A stretch of 64,000 bases of DNA from Diphasiastrum complanatum (taxonomy: Eukaryota > Streptophyta > Lycopodiopsida > Lycopodiales > Lycopodiaceae): assembly GCA_029204225.1 (NCBI GenBank), contig CM055092.1, positions 69,842,252-69,906,251 on the forward strand, given 5' to 3'. The position numbers were made by a program, and so were the translations under genes. Every line of letters begins with the position of its first letter. The first letter of the stretch is position 1. Below the pieces are notes generated by a model. It was not told the origin of the DNA. It saw only the letters and a program-made list of their open reading frames with translations, and ran no database searches. Below, piece after piece: positions 42,585 through 54,923 of the stretch.

Positions 42585-43000
42585 CTCCCTTGATAGAACT
42601 GGAGGTACTGACCCTTCACTTGGCAAATGGAGTGCGGCAGCAAACGTCGCCTTCGAGATGTCCATCTTAGTTCCACGGACCTGTGATGAAACTACAGCAT
42701 CCGTGACCTCAATCATTCCTTGAACAAACTCGTTGCTAGCTTCAACCAGGATTGTCGATGGATCAACCAGTAGAATATAGCCTAGTCCGCATCGATCAGC
42801 TAACATCTAGAATTCTTCAAAGTTCAACTTACTACGCCGCACCTTCAAATTGACGTTAGCTGGGATGATGAAAGGCGTAGAAGCCATTGCACTGGATTGT
42901 AAATATTTCAGCTTGATTGATCGTAGAATGATAGCAAGCAATTGATCACAAAATGGTAGCACACAATGGTAGCGCATAGAGAGCAAGGAAGCAAGCATAA
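42585..43000 (-). pseudogene. N-terminal part of a retroelement-associated ORF, interrupted by the LTR
   Basis: From MASTPFIIPANVNLKVRRSK at about 42883 through LNFEEF, a stop, then DRCGLGYILLVDPSTILVEA, SNEFVQGMIEVTDAVVSSQV, TKMDISKATFAAALHLPSEG to SVPPVLSRE, where the LTR begins. I recall similar N termini in plant transposon-associated proteins but cannot name a family. A C-terminal half that could belong to the same kind of ORF lies at 60.8-62.2 kb, also bounded by this LTR family. Confidence 0.45.
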
Positions 43001-43439
43001 AAACTTGAAAACTTGTTCACAAGTGCTAATGAGGTAAATGAAAAATGACGAGAAACTTGGAGTAAATAGCAAAAACGGTCAAAAAATTAGTAATAAAGGT
43101 GGCATATGGTTTTATGTGTGCACATGTCAATAGAAAAGACGTTCGCCGTCATGCAATAACTAAAAGTCCAACATCTAATCAGAAAAATAATTACAGTATG
43201 AATAGACTAACTATTTGATGCCATGGAATATTTTTCTATGATACCGAATGCTCGGAATAAAAATAAATAAAAACGAACAATCGGATTATCTTATTCGATG
43301 TATCGATCAACGAAATGAACGAACAATCGAGATATAACAAACATACGACGAATGAGTGAATACTAAAATAGAATAAATAAAAATGAAATAATTAAAATAA
43401 TTAAAAGATAAGAATATTTATAAGTGATATTTCTTCATG

Positions 43440-46400
43440 CACGGGAACCATTTACTCTCGTTGGTTGCAAATTTCCCTGTAAATCGGCTAGTTGGAGGGA
43501 CCCATTATCAAAGATTTCAATTACTTAATTGGCAATATCAGGTGCATGCCATAGACCAGATAGAACGGAGTTTGTTTTGTGGTCAACTTTTCGGCATTTC
43601 TATATGCCCATAGGACCAACGGTAATTTTTGATCCCAATCAGAGACGTACGTTGTGGTGATCTTATTTAAGATCTTACACAAAATGCCATTGACTCGCAT
43701 ATCGTATCATTTAAAAAATGCGTACCTCTGTCGCTTACCAACTCCAATGGACAACCGTAACAGCTTATACTGTTCCGAAAGAGAAACTATGCAACAGTTC
43801 TTGCATCATTCCTTTTCGTCGCTTCCGCTTCGACCATCTTAGTCACATAGTCAGTTGTTACAAGAATATAACTTCTTTTAGTATAGCGAGTGAAGGGCTT
43901 AATCGGTCCAACAAAGTCAATGCCCCATTTTTCAAATGGTGCAAGTGAAAGTATCGGCATAAGCGGCCAATACATTGAAGGAGTTGGTTTTTCAACTCGT
44001 TGACAAGGATCACAGGTTTTTACAAACGCTGCAACATCCACATCGTTGGCCACTAGTACTTAGCATTTTAAGATCATCTTTACAGTATTTACTACTGCAA
44101 AGTGTCCACCTGCATCTTCTGAATGCAAGGCTCAAATAACCTTATGGATATCAATCAATTCAAGACATCTGTGAAGCTCTTCATCATGTCCCATTTTATA
44201 AAGTACGTTTTTCCTTATTGTATACAATGCAACCTTATGTTGGAAGAATCTTTTGTTCAAGTTCAAAAAGAAGAGAATAATTTTGATTTTGAAGGTACTC
44301 TATTATGTCCGGATATAACGAATTTTTGACTAATAAGAACATAATATTCTCGTCAGAAAATTCATCACTTATATTCTCAGTAACGGAGCCTGTATTTAAG
44401 CGAGATAAATAGTATGCGTTAGTGTGATACTTCCCTTGGTGTACCTCCACTTGATAATCAAATTCCTGCAGCAAGAACACCCATCTAGCTATTCGGCCTG
44501 AAAGATCTGATTTATTTACCAGATGTTTTAGTGCATAGTGGTCGACATGGAAGATAAAGGAATATCTCAGCAGTAAATGTCAAAACTTCTTCATTGAAAA
44601 AATCATTCCAAGTCCTTCATGTTTCATCGTCGAATAGTTATTTTCTGAGATGCTCAACTGACGCCCTGCATAGTAGACAAGATAGTCCCGTTTTTCATCG
44701 TTTTTCTAAGTAAGGGTAACTCCAATTGCGAATGATGAAACATCCACATAAATATAAAATGTCCTTACCCAATCAGGGGGTCTCAAAATTGGGACGTCCA
44801 AGAGTTTCTGCTTCAGTAACTCAAATGATTGTTGACAATCAGCAGACCATTCGTAGTAAATGTCTTTCTTTAACAAATGTGTCAGTGGTGCAGCAATAGA
44901 TGCATGGTCTTGAATGAGCCTTCTATAATAACCAATGTAACCCATAAATCCTCTGAGTTCTCGTAGATTTGTCGGCTCTTTCAAATTCTCTATAATTTCC
45001 ACCTTGTCTTTATAGACTTCAATTTTTTTTTTCCTGTGTCTAAGTAGTATTCCTTCTGGCATACCAAAATAATACTTCTCAGGATGGAGACACAGAGAAG
45101 TCTCTCTGCACCTCTGCAATGTCTTCCGCAACTTTGAAAGATGAGTGGCTTCTTAGTTGTAAACACAAAAGTCATCCATAGAAATTTCTAGGAATACGCA
45201 TAGATATTCTTGAAAAATGACAGTCATCATTTTCTGGATGTGGCTGGTGCGTTACACAGTCTGAACGACATCTTCTGGTAGGCGTAAGTACCCCAATCGG
45301 TTGTGAAAGTTGTTTTGGACTGGTCCTCTTCTCTGATAGATACATGGCTATAGCCAGAGAATCCATCAAGGAAGCTGTATCTTTCATTACCAACAACTTG
45401 ATTAAGAAACATATCTGTAAAAGATAGAGGATGATGATCTTTACGAGTCGCAGCATTAAGCTTCCGATAATCTTGGCAAACCCGGATCTTCCCGGTCTTC
45501 TTTTTCGGAACAACTACAATTGGCGAAACCCATTCACTGTTGAGAACTGGATAGATAATTCCTGACTTCAAATATTTGTCAAGTTCATTTTTCACCAGTA
45601 GTGAATATTTAGGATTTAGCCTATATTGACGTTGCCGTATTGGTACCGCTCCTTCTTTCAAGTCAATTCGGTGTTGACCAAATTTCTTGTTAATGCCTTT
45701 CAAATCTTCCATGGTCCAAGCAAAAACATCACGATATTCGGTGAGTAGGTTTGTGTATTGTTGTTTCTTTTTGTCAAATAAGAGTTTAGAGATTAACAAA
45801 GATTTGTCTGGTATGACCTCTATAGAGAGAGTGTCATTTGGATCAATCATACCCATTGTCATATTAGTGGACGAATATCCTTGTATTTTGCGCTGTGAGG
45901 GCTGAGCTTTATCTGCACTGTCAGATACTTCTGTCTCTTCAATCTCATAACAATCCAGATAATTCATTTCAATGTCTTCTTCTTCTGAAATATATGAAGA
46001 GCATAAGACAATTGCTCGGACATAAAGCTTATATCTGATTGAGCAGTTTCATGCTGCCATGTGATAACATGCTCATGCAGCTTTCCTTGTTCATCATGCT
46101 TTCCAATTCAAAATCACAACTCTTTTTTCTTCCAATGAACACTGGCGTATGCTTGATATAGCCAGGGTCTTCCAATAAGGACAGAGTAATTGTCTGTTCC
46201 GACTGGTCGGATGACAATAAAATTCATGACGAATGGTATGCCCGGAGTCATCAATCTCTAGTCATTAATCTTTTTCAATTAAACATCCTGAGATAGAGAC
46301 ATCAATCTCTAGTGCTCCCAGGTCTCCAAGGTCAAGTACAAGAAGGGTAGAGAAATCTTTTTCTTTCTCCTTGTCTGTGATAGACTCTTTAGCTGCTTCC

Positions 46401-47100
46401 TATAATAGTTGTTGTTAGATAGCAGCTGGTCGAATGTGATATTCGGCCTCAAGGAGCTGATATCTGAAACAATGTCATATTGCTACTTTGTCTACAACAT
46501 GAAGTCCACAACAACATTGGATAGTTTTGAAATTAATGGAACTTCCTCCTCCTTGTCTTCAAAAGTGACCTTCTTTTGAAACAGATAAGATTTAAGTTCG
46601 TCTTCGATTAGAGTTTTCGTTTCCTCTACAACATCCTTCTTAAACAGCTTGGCAGTGTTTCGGTCATAATCAGAATCGTCTTTCAAGTCTTTTTGAGTAA
46701 TAGACTTGTTCTTGAACTGCTTTGTCGGATGTTTCCGCTTATTCTTTTGAGTCTTAGTTAAACTCTCTTTTGTTGGTTTGGGTGACTTTGAAGTGCTTCG
46801 AGTGGAGACTTTAAAAACATCTTCAAAATCACTTGGCCAATTGGTATTAGTGGTCAACAGAGTGCTTTTGTCAGGGATTCAATTCTCTGTACGACTGCAT
46901 CTTCCTGCTTCTTCTTTATCTCTGGTTTTGCACTTGGAGTCTGGACATATTTGTACAACACCTTCGTCTTTTGAGGCTTTGGGCAGTCTGCAACTTGATG
47001 TCCTTCTCCCGAGAAATTTGAACATAATGATTAACACAACTTATTGGGAGTACCCATACTCCAGAGCTAAGTGGCAAAATAGCATAGAACCAAGGAAACA
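43440..47100 (-). pseudogene. Ty3/gypsy Gag-Pol remnant
   Basis: Minus strand, right to left. A zinc-knuckle-like CSNFSGEGHQVADC (about 47035-46990) has its second Cys replaced by Phe. A Lys-rich linker follows (46857-46492), then protease remnant EIDVSISGCLIEK (about 46300). RT entry region and fingers at 45967-45227 (DVFAWTMEDLKGI, KSGIIYPVLNSEWVSPIVVV, KIRVCQDYRKLNAATRKDHH). The palm with the YxDD box is missing or shifted near 45200. RT thumb and RNase H start at 45131-44706 (NLRELRGFMGYIGYYRRLIQ, FYIYVDVSSFAIGVTLT), RNase H end 44480-44235, integrase 44053-43787 ([41 protein letters not shown]) and 43740-43530 (LVSDRGTHFLND, then WDQKLPLVLWAYRNAE). The integrase segment with the final Glu is deleted. 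It may be continuous with the gag N terminus, primer site and LTR at 47.7-49.2 kb. Confidence 0.8.
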
Positions 47101-47704
47101 AATCCCTTTACTGGGTATAAGCCTGAGAACCGTTTCGTCAAGATCGACTTAGAAAGATTTCCTCCGAAAACTGATTTGTATAGCTTGACCATGAACCCAA
47201 CGGTACCAAAGTTCCATAAATTTGGGCTTACGGTTAAGAGTCGATGTAACTCCCAAAAGTTACATTGCCAAGTTGATAAGAGCCTAGTACATGCATATTG
47301 TCCATAGAGAAGAAAAATCCATATTCCTTCTAACTAAAACCGGGAAGCAATATCTTACAGCTTTGACAACCGAGCACCAAGAACCCAAAGTTCCTCAAAC
47401 TGGGTGCTAGTAACTTAAATTTGCCGAGTTGATTTATAAAATTTAATTTTAAACCAACTTGTAAGTTACAAAATGTCAAACCCTTATAAATCCTTGGTCG
47501 ACCGGCATGTAATAAACGCCAATACCGATAGCCATGAAATTTGGGTGACTTTTTAGCTAATGCTAAAAGGTGAAATTCGGGTTCCTCACTATGATGCCTA
47601 TCAATGCACACACATAGTGGCCAAAACTACCTTACAAGTCTTTCAAAACCCTAAAGGAAAAAAAAAGTTGGCTCCCAAACCCTAGCTTCCTACAAGGCCT
47701 CTAT

Positions 47705-47956
47705 TCAAACAGTTCCTAGCCGAGTTCCCAGCCGCGAGCTCCACCGTCGCTGAGGCAGGGCTGGGTCGCGCCCTTCTTCTACCATATCTGCAGCTCGCTC
47801 AACCTTGGAGTCCACCATCGCTGCTTTACAACCAATAACCTGCACCAGCAAGTTCCTCATGACTTCATCCAATCTGGACCTCACCTGGGACAGATTCTGG
47901 ATTTCAAAATGGCAAGCTGCGACATCTGCTCCGGATTCATAACCACTCTTTAGCAC
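47705..47956 (-). pseudogene. possible Gag N terminus of the same gypsy element
   Basis: Open for 83 codons, helical and Arg/Glu-rich (QNLSQVRSRLDEVMRNLLVQ, VERAADMVEEGRDPALPQRR), as gypsy Gag N termini often are. It lies between a primer-binding site (49141) and the pol remnant on the same strand. Identification is by position and composition only. Confidence 0.3.
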
Positions 47957-49140
47957 CCTTCCAGTCCTCTGGTTTGACCAACAGCTAAAGAAGTGACAAC
48001 ATAGCTGTCAATCTCTCCTTAACTTTGTCAAGGCAAAAGGAAAAAGGGCGGAAAACAGCTAACATTCCCAATAGCAGATGCAGCTTCAAGGCATTTACAG
48101 ACTATCCTATGGCTTAAAGTACGCATACTGGGCTTCAAGAACTCGTGAAAGTCTGAGAGGAGGTTGACCCGCCGAGAGGAGCTTGACCTGTCTCTAACAG
48201 GTTACATCTATCTTTCAATCTATCAAGCATTCAACAGTTTCCTCATCGGCCCTACTCAGCTTTAAACGGTTGATATCAATCTATTTCTAACAGCTCTCAA
48301 TCTTCAGAAATTGATGTCAGGACTGGAACCAACAGTCTATCATCCTTTGGCTCTATCCAGAGATTCCCAATAGATCATAGACTAAAAAGATGGCAAAATT
48401 GCAGGGTTTATGGGAAGGCAATCCAACTGGGTTTCATGCATGCTTAGGCTAACTATTGCCCGGACCAGATTGCTCTTCAACTGGGTTCTTTCAACCATAA
48501 ACATTCACCAAGGCTTCACAGTTCTGAACCATTAGCAATAACAAGATATTAGTTATTTTCATTGCTCTATGTTCTATCAAATTACAGAATTAGACTGTTG
48601 CACTCTTAATCAATGTTCCAATTATGTACGTTCTCTGGAGGATTCGGATAAGGTGAAAAACTTTTCATCCTCAACATGCAATCACCTAAATCATGTAACT
48701 TTGTTGCAAGCAGTCCATGTTAACCAGATAAATCGATTTACAGCCAATTTATCTATGAACTTTAACCAAAATTACATGTTTCAGAACATTACAGATTGGT
48801 GCATGCAATTTAACCCTCTAACTAAGCAGAATCCAGCAATGAAACAAGCAATCGGACCTACCTTTGTAGATCATTTTACAATCATTTGAAAGTTTCCTTA
48901 AACACAGAAAATTACAAATGAATTCACACAAACTCCTAGCATCTTTTACCAAAATCGAACTTGTAGAAGAGCACTCTACCACCAATTTCGAAAAGCATGC
49001 TTTAACCCCGGAATTTGTGAATCGAATTTCATAATTCCCTTGAGAAAATAGCACTCCAACTGGGATGTAAATCCAAGCGCTTCGAACTTCCAAACCGATG
49101 TAGAGCTTGTCTCCATCCTATCCAAGACCGCATCTTAGCC
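47957..49140. other. probable retroelement leader, no gene
   Basis: Non-coding sequence between the primer-binding site and the possible gag. Short frames on both strands have no motif. Confidence 0.35.
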
Positions 49141-49155
49141 GAGCTCTGATACCAA
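49141..49155 (-). other. primer-binding site
   Basis: Minus strand TTGGTATCAGAGCTC, complementary to initiator tRNA-Met, immediately beside a sequence that starts TGTAAAGACC on the plus strand (LTR end on the minus strand). Confidence 0.65.
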
Positions 49156-50080
49156 TGTAAAGACCACTAGGGAAAACCCGTAAGATGAGAATAAGAGAAC
49201 ACAACAAGAGAGACTATGGAGCCAAACCTCCCAACCAAACCTAGATCAAACCTGGATCTAGCCCCCAAGCCATTCCATGTGAAAGCAAGAGGAGAAGAGC
49301 TCAACTATCTTTGCCTACCTTAAAGAGCCAAATGGAAGAAAGCAAGATTCAATTGGAACAAGGAGAAAAGTCAAGGTGCAAGAAGACACCGAGTGGACCA
49401 CAAAGTGGACGGTAAACGATAAATCCTTTGGCTCAGGGAGTCTTGATACTTGTGCAAAAATGATCAAATCTGGAGCTCAGAGAGGTCAACACAAAGTGCA
49501 AAAAGGACAAATTCAGAGCTCAAAAGGGTGGATATTTCAACAAGCTTTTGTCACTAGTTAATAAGGTTCTCGAATCTTGTGTAAGCAATATGAAATCTAC
49601 ACTTTTCTCAGAAAAAGTGATACTTTCAAGTTATGTATTTTCCAAATGTAAAGAACTGAGCCTCCAATTAGTGGTGTGTCAGCTACCATGTTAATAAAGT
49701 GGCCAATAAATTGAGTACTATGTCAAATAGCATAAAAGTAATTAAGTATAATTGGGAGACATCTTTGCACTAATGTGACATTTGATGAGGACATCAGATT
49801 CTGTAAAGGTGGAGTGGATGTTGTAAAACTACCTACAAGTGGAAGTTTTACTCTCGGCGCCATTGGAGCCAGCATTGTTCCCAACACCAATGTTGCTCTG
49901 TTGACAAATCCTCTGCTTGGGAGGATCTGTTTACTGATTTTCTACTTACTTCTTCTTGCTTACAGGTTGAGTTTGTGCTCTGCTTGTCAGCAGAAACTAT
50001 GGGCACTTGTTTAGATTATCTTCTATTTCATAGCCCAAGCTTAGGCAGAGGAGTTTGGTTATCATTGTAGTATTTTGTCC
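49156..50080 (-). repeat. candidate 5' LTR (outer end not defined)
   Basis: Begins beside the primer-binding site with TG. The far end cannot be placed because no second copy is in the window. No gene within. Confidence 0.35.
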
Positions 50081-51100
50081 TGCCTGTCAGAGGACACTCA
50101 GGGTCGTTCTCTCTTGAAAGCACTCACACTCAAACAGAATTGCAAGCCATGAACATTCATTTACAGATCAGCATGCAGCCCAAATGAACGTTCAACAGTT
50201 TCTACAACTACCTACTCTAAAAATCAGTTACAATCAGATCCTAAACATTCTACAACTAAGCTACACCTGTATTAATCCACAGAACTTAAACAAGAAATCT
50301 ACAGCATTTTAGAAGTCCAAGAATCAAGAAACCAACCAGTCTTTTGATTCTTTGACATCCCAAGAACATCAAGAACTAGAATGTTGGAGGATATGCAAGA
50401 TTTATACCACATTTCTAGCCTATTTAGTTTACCTTAATGCTGATTCCTACATTAATCCACAAACAAGAAATGAAAACTAATCCACTCTAGGAAAGCAGGA
50501 AATCTAATCCACTCTACTATCCACAACCATAGACAAAGGATGGAAGGGCAAGATCATGAAGGCATCACTCAAGAAACAAGCATGATCAAGGAGCTCAATG
50601 GATGCACCTAACTCGTGGAGGCTCTTCTCATTTCAGCATGGAGTTGATACAATACACAAAAAGCTCCTCTTCACAAAGAGGGAGTCTCTTAAATAAACAA
50701 GAGAGCTCCTTAGGTGGCATCCTAGTGGCATTTCCACATTACACAAATTACAAGTGGAATAATGCTCTCCACTAGAGGTCACCATCAAAAGGTGGCTCAT
50801 TCTACTTTTTTTAAGAGGGGTCTACTTGCATTTATTACTTTTTCTAGAAATACTAGTTCTTACATGGTCATTCCATCTTCTGGGATTCACCATGAGGCTT
50901 ACCATGACAGTATTGACTAGTATTCCCTGGCTCTCATACTCGGCTCTCAATCTTCGTTCGTCTCATCTTCTCATAGACCTCCTCGGTCTAGGGTGAGAGG
51001 TGATCTTGGGTAGCTCTGGCCGAGCATCTTGGGGATTCGTCAGAATCAGCCAACATGCTCCAAGTACCATCAGTGCCAATACCACTCCCAACAGCACTAC
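50081..51100. other. no gene recognised; possible retroelement leader
   Basis: AT-rich sequence, then a GC-richer stretch at 50930-51120. On the minus strand this begins TTGGCGCCGAC (51117-51107), resembling the primer-binding sites of plant Tat/Ogre-type gypsy elements. A conceptual membrane-like peptide there is not convincing. Confidence 0.3.
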
Positions 51101-51245
51101 AACAGTCGGCGCCAAGTCACAAACTTTGATTGAATCTAGCGAATTCTAGAGAGCTCAGATCAATATGCAATCACCTCACATGATCTAGGCATGATAAGAG
51201 GCAACCGAAGGATCAATAAATTCTATGGGGGGGAAATGACTTTCT

Positions 51246-51269
51246 AGAGAGAGAGAGAGAGAGAGAGAA
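51246..51269. repeat. (GA)n microsatellite
   Basis: About twelve GA units. Confidence 0.9.
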
Positions 51270-51984
51270 ATGTGCTTTACCAATTGGTTTGGTCTAAGCA
51301 CTTGTTGTGAGAGGAAGTGACAAATCTCACCATAACTATAGGGGGATGCATGTTGCAACTCAAGGCGATCTCCAACCAATTCTTAGATCCCCTTGTTGGA
51401 ATGTTGTCCTAGCACCCGCCTTGGCATGTTAGCGCTCTGTAGACTAGGGTCGGTCACACACTTAAAATCTAACCTTCTCAGATCTATAGATAAAGTGAGA
51501 TTCTTCTCAAACTAACTCTGATTACCTTCTGGGTTTCAGTGTTCAGTAAAAGCTCCAATTGTAAGGCTGTTTCAAATCTTTTTGATCTGGCGCATAGCTG
51601 AGGGTAGTATCCCAAGATGCCAATAGTGATCCGTCGAGACCATTCGGTCCGGGATACCAACAATATGTTGTGGGGATCATTCGGTCCAAAAATTGGACGT
51701 CGTGATATATATCACAACTTGTGGTTCTATGTGTTTCTTGCATGAATGTGAATCCGTTATGTTGGGAAACAGGCTCTAGTTGCTTATATGTCAAGTGAGT
51801 TTAAACAACATAGTGAAAGCTGAAAAGCTAAGTCGGGTTTTTGGCTCTCTTTGGGATGTCCGCACAACATGTGGTATCAGAGCCGACTCATCGGTCAGCT
51901 ATGCGGGTCTCACATGAATGGCCACTATTTGGGATTCATCAAGACAATCATTGTGCAAGGTGCTGCCCATAGTGTAAGCACGAG

Positions 51985-52480
51985 TGCATCCACGGTCAGG
52001 GTCGTTGATAGAACGGAAAGGTGCAAAAGGATCCATGATTTTGGTGCAATCTCTAAACCAGAAAGGTTAAGTTGTATCCGTTGAAGGCCCACCGACTTCC
52101 TACATGGTATTAGAGCATGCAACGTGACTTGTACCCCACTTTGAGGGGGAGTGTTGGAATGGCAAAATGGAGCCACAGCCCACGCTCAAAGAATCCCATA
52201 ACTAGAAGTGGGACTTTGTTCAAAGTGGATATAAGTGATAAATGTCTAAGTGTTTAATGTCCCCTTGTTCCAGCCCCTTTGCTGGTAAGGGGGAGCACTT
52301 GGATTTGTGGGTGGCCAGGCGTCCGGGGATGGGATCCCGGAATGTGGCTCACGGAAAGGGGAAAAAGGCTCCATGACTTTGGTGCAACCTCTGAACCAGA
52401 AAGGTTAAGTTGCATCACGTTGCAACCTCTGAACCAAAAAGGTTAAGTTGTATCCGTTGAAGGCCCACCAAATTCCTACA
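51985..52480 (+). mobile_element. TRIM-like element remnant
   Basis: Two LTR-like ends share about 95 bp (51998-52100 and about 52340-52480; 'ggttaagttgtatccgttga', ending ...ttcctaca). Between them are a primer site tggtattagagc (52101-52112), about 25 bp, a purine tract ctttgagggggag (52138-52150) and the LTR start TGTTGGAATGG (52151). The second LTR would be 52151-52480 and carries a 41-bp internal duplication. An internal region of only 50 bp is typical of terminal-repeat retrotransposons in miniature. The left LTR does not match beyond its last 100 bp, and flanking duplications do not agree, so it is a remnant at best. Confidence 0.4.
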
Positions 52481-53522
52481 ACGTTTCAATTGCCAAAGCT
52501 TTGCTAGCTTTCAATCCTAAATTTGACACACGAAGCAAAAATGTTCGCGAACAATTTCGCGACACACAACACGAAATTGTTCGCGACACAAAATCATTCG
52601 TGCTCCACAAAAGGACCAAGAAGATCAACCAAGTACCATGAGGTACAAATATTTGATCTGATACCGTGACATCAGCAGAAGTGCTTTAGGACATGGCTAA
52701 TTCGCCACTCTTGTAATCCATGATTAGTTATAGATGTTTAATCTGTCTGATCAGGGAAGTTACTAGATACGACACGAAAAAGTTCGTGAACTATATACAT
52801 TCTGCTTGATGCATAAAATACATAGACAAAAATATACAGAATAGATGTCCGCCTGTGAGCGAGACAATTTTGTAAGAGGATCAGCAGATCTCGGAAGTCC
52901 GCTAGTAAGCGAGACGCTATTCGTGGGAGAATTGTATTTCTCTCACCCCAATGCACTATGTGGATCTGTCACATAGTGCTTGAAATCAAGAGGATCAATA
53001 CATAATATTGTAGCTGTTATGCACATACTATTCTGAATGATTGTATGATCTCGAATGAATTTTTGTCTGCTATTATTCGTGTATCTCATTTACTTGTTTA
53101 TTCAATTCTGCACACTGGTTCAATCTTGTTGAATGTTGTATTAATCTATAATGTAGATCAGTAGTGTTTGTCTACATTCTGGAGGATTGTAGAAATGATA
53201 TAGCTGGCAGTGACCAGTAATCATATCTGAATTCCACACGAATTGATTTTGTTTGCGACTGTTTTTGCTTCGTATTTCGTTTCGCTTCGTTTCGTGATCA
53301 CTTCACTATCAACATAAATCAATTTCAGAGCTCATTCAAGTTTTGGTTCGCTTTGCTTCATTTCATCTAGTTTCATTTCGTTTCGTTACAGAGCCTGATT
53401 GATCTTTTCGGAAATTCTTCTTGAACATAAATTATTCATAAACAGAACAATTTCGCAAATCCTTTGAGAGACTCCCATTAGTTTGTCACCAAAATTTTAC
53501 TGGAACTACACTCTTTCCATCA
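52481..53522 (+). repeat. candidate copia LTR region with ttcg-rich repeats
   Basis: Non-coding. Contains repeated 'ttcgcg(a)ac' words (52545-52590) and a 'ttcgtttcgcttcg' pyrimidine-rich stretch (53275-53390). Ends ...ccatca one base before a primer-binding site at 53524, so its right part is probably a 5' LTR. The left end is undefined. Confidence 0.35.
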
Positions 53523-53523
53523 G

Positions 53524-53536
53524 TGGTATCAGAACC
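53524..53536 (+). other. copia primer-binding site
   Basis: tggtatcagaacc, initiator tRNA-Met type with a small change. Confidence 0.7.
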
Positions 53537-53628
53537 TGTCCTAGTCTGACATAGCCACAAAGCTATCAAATCCAGGAGGCTAAGCATTCAAAATAAAGAA
53601 CCATCAACAAGTGAGAACACAATTCACA

Positions 53629-54290
53629 GTAATGGCTTCAATAAGCAGCATACAATCAAAGATCTATATAATCCTCGACTCATCAGGATCTAACTTCCTA
53701 ACATGGAAGGTTAAGACCTCGCTGATACTAAAGGGAGAAGGATTATTTCCCTGGGTAGATGGCACTGAGGAGATGACTACAACTACAGGCAAGGAGCTAT
53801 GCAAATGGAGGGAGACAAGGCAGTAGCCGTATTATCATCATCCATCGAGGATAGCTTGAATCTTGACCTGGCTACACTCTCTAAAGCAAAGGAGATGTGG
53901 GATACTTTACTCACAAGATTTCAGACAAAATCACGCAGTCAAATCATACTGCTCGAAGATCATGCGTGAGATGCAAACGTGAAGGACATACTGTCGATTC
54001 ATGTTGGCTAAATCCAAAAATTGAGTGTATCCACTATCATAAGAAGGGTCATGCAGTCATGGACTGCTGCCAGAACCCAAAAAACAAACAAGCTCAAAGC
54101 AGACAGAAGAACAATAATAGTTCGTACTATGTCGAAGAGCCAGAGAGCTCAAAGATGGGCAAAGAAAGATCGAATCACGAAAATTCGACCGCCTACATCT
54201 ATGCAGACATGTGTGCAGTATCAACACCTGACACATAGGAGGTAATTCTTGATTCAGGAGCTACCTCACACTTCGTCACATCAAGACGTT
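53629..54290 (+). pseudogene. copia Gag and protease start, two zinc knuckles
   Basis: FLTWKVKTSLILKGEGLFPW (Gag N terminus), a frameshift, SIEDSLNLDLATLSKAKEMW, then after a stop a knuckle CVRCKREGHTVDSC and a second, damaged one CIHYHKKGHAVMDC (the second Cys is His... spacing kept), and the protease active site EVILDSGATSHFVTS. Coding ends at a stop and junction near 54290. From a lineage different from the RT that follows. Confidence 0.75.
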
Positions 54291-54923
54291 GATGATAGAT
54301 AGGACAAAGGAGGATCCATCTTCAAAGAAAGGTATATTTGTTGGTTATAGTGAAGTGAGCAAGGCTTACAAAATTTATATTCCTTCAACTATGAAAGTGG
54401 TCATAGGAAGAGATGTCATTTTCTATGAAGGAAACATTCCAAAGGTTTCTTCAAGTCTGATGTGGTGATTGGATCTAACATCCTTGATGTTGATGACAAT
54501 GTTGATGATTCTTTGGATGTTGATGGTGAAGAGCCTTCTTGAAGTCAAAAGCCAAGGAGGACATCAAGGCAAAGGCAACAACCTTCAAGGCTCACTTATG
54601 ATGAAAAGGGTAAGCAACTTGTTGGTGGTACAGACCATGCTTTCCTAACTTCTTTTGATGAACCTACATTTGTAGATGAAGCAAGGCAAAAAGAGGAGTG
54701 GGTCCAAGCAATAGATCTTGAGTATCAAGCTCTTATGAAAAACAATACATGGAGATTGGTGGAACTTCCTAGTAAGGACAAGAAGGCAATTGGATGCAAG
54801 TGGATCTTCAAGGTGAAGACTAACAAAGATGGATCAATCAACAAGTACAAAGCAAGGTTGGTGTCCAAAGGATATGCTCAAGAGTATGGTATTGACTATG
54901 ATGAGACCTTTTCACCCATGGCA
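54291..54923 (+). pseudogene. host copia pol, left part (integrase C terminus and RT start)
   Basis: [123 protein letters not shown]. The frame is split at DETFSPMA by element B and resumes at 59470. Frame changes near 54450 and a stop at 54541. Confidence 0.85.

Noticed and set aside
50940-51117. Apparent membrane protein (VVVLLGVVLALMVLGACWLI) on the minus strand
   Set aside because: It starts exactly at a primer-binding-site-like sequence, has no start codon and hits a stop within 50 codons, so it is more likely retroelement leader.
51871-51885. Second primer-binding site marking another retroelement at 51871
   Set aside because: tggtatcagagccga fits, but no LTR end (CA) with a partner could be placed beside it, so it is not listed as a separate element.
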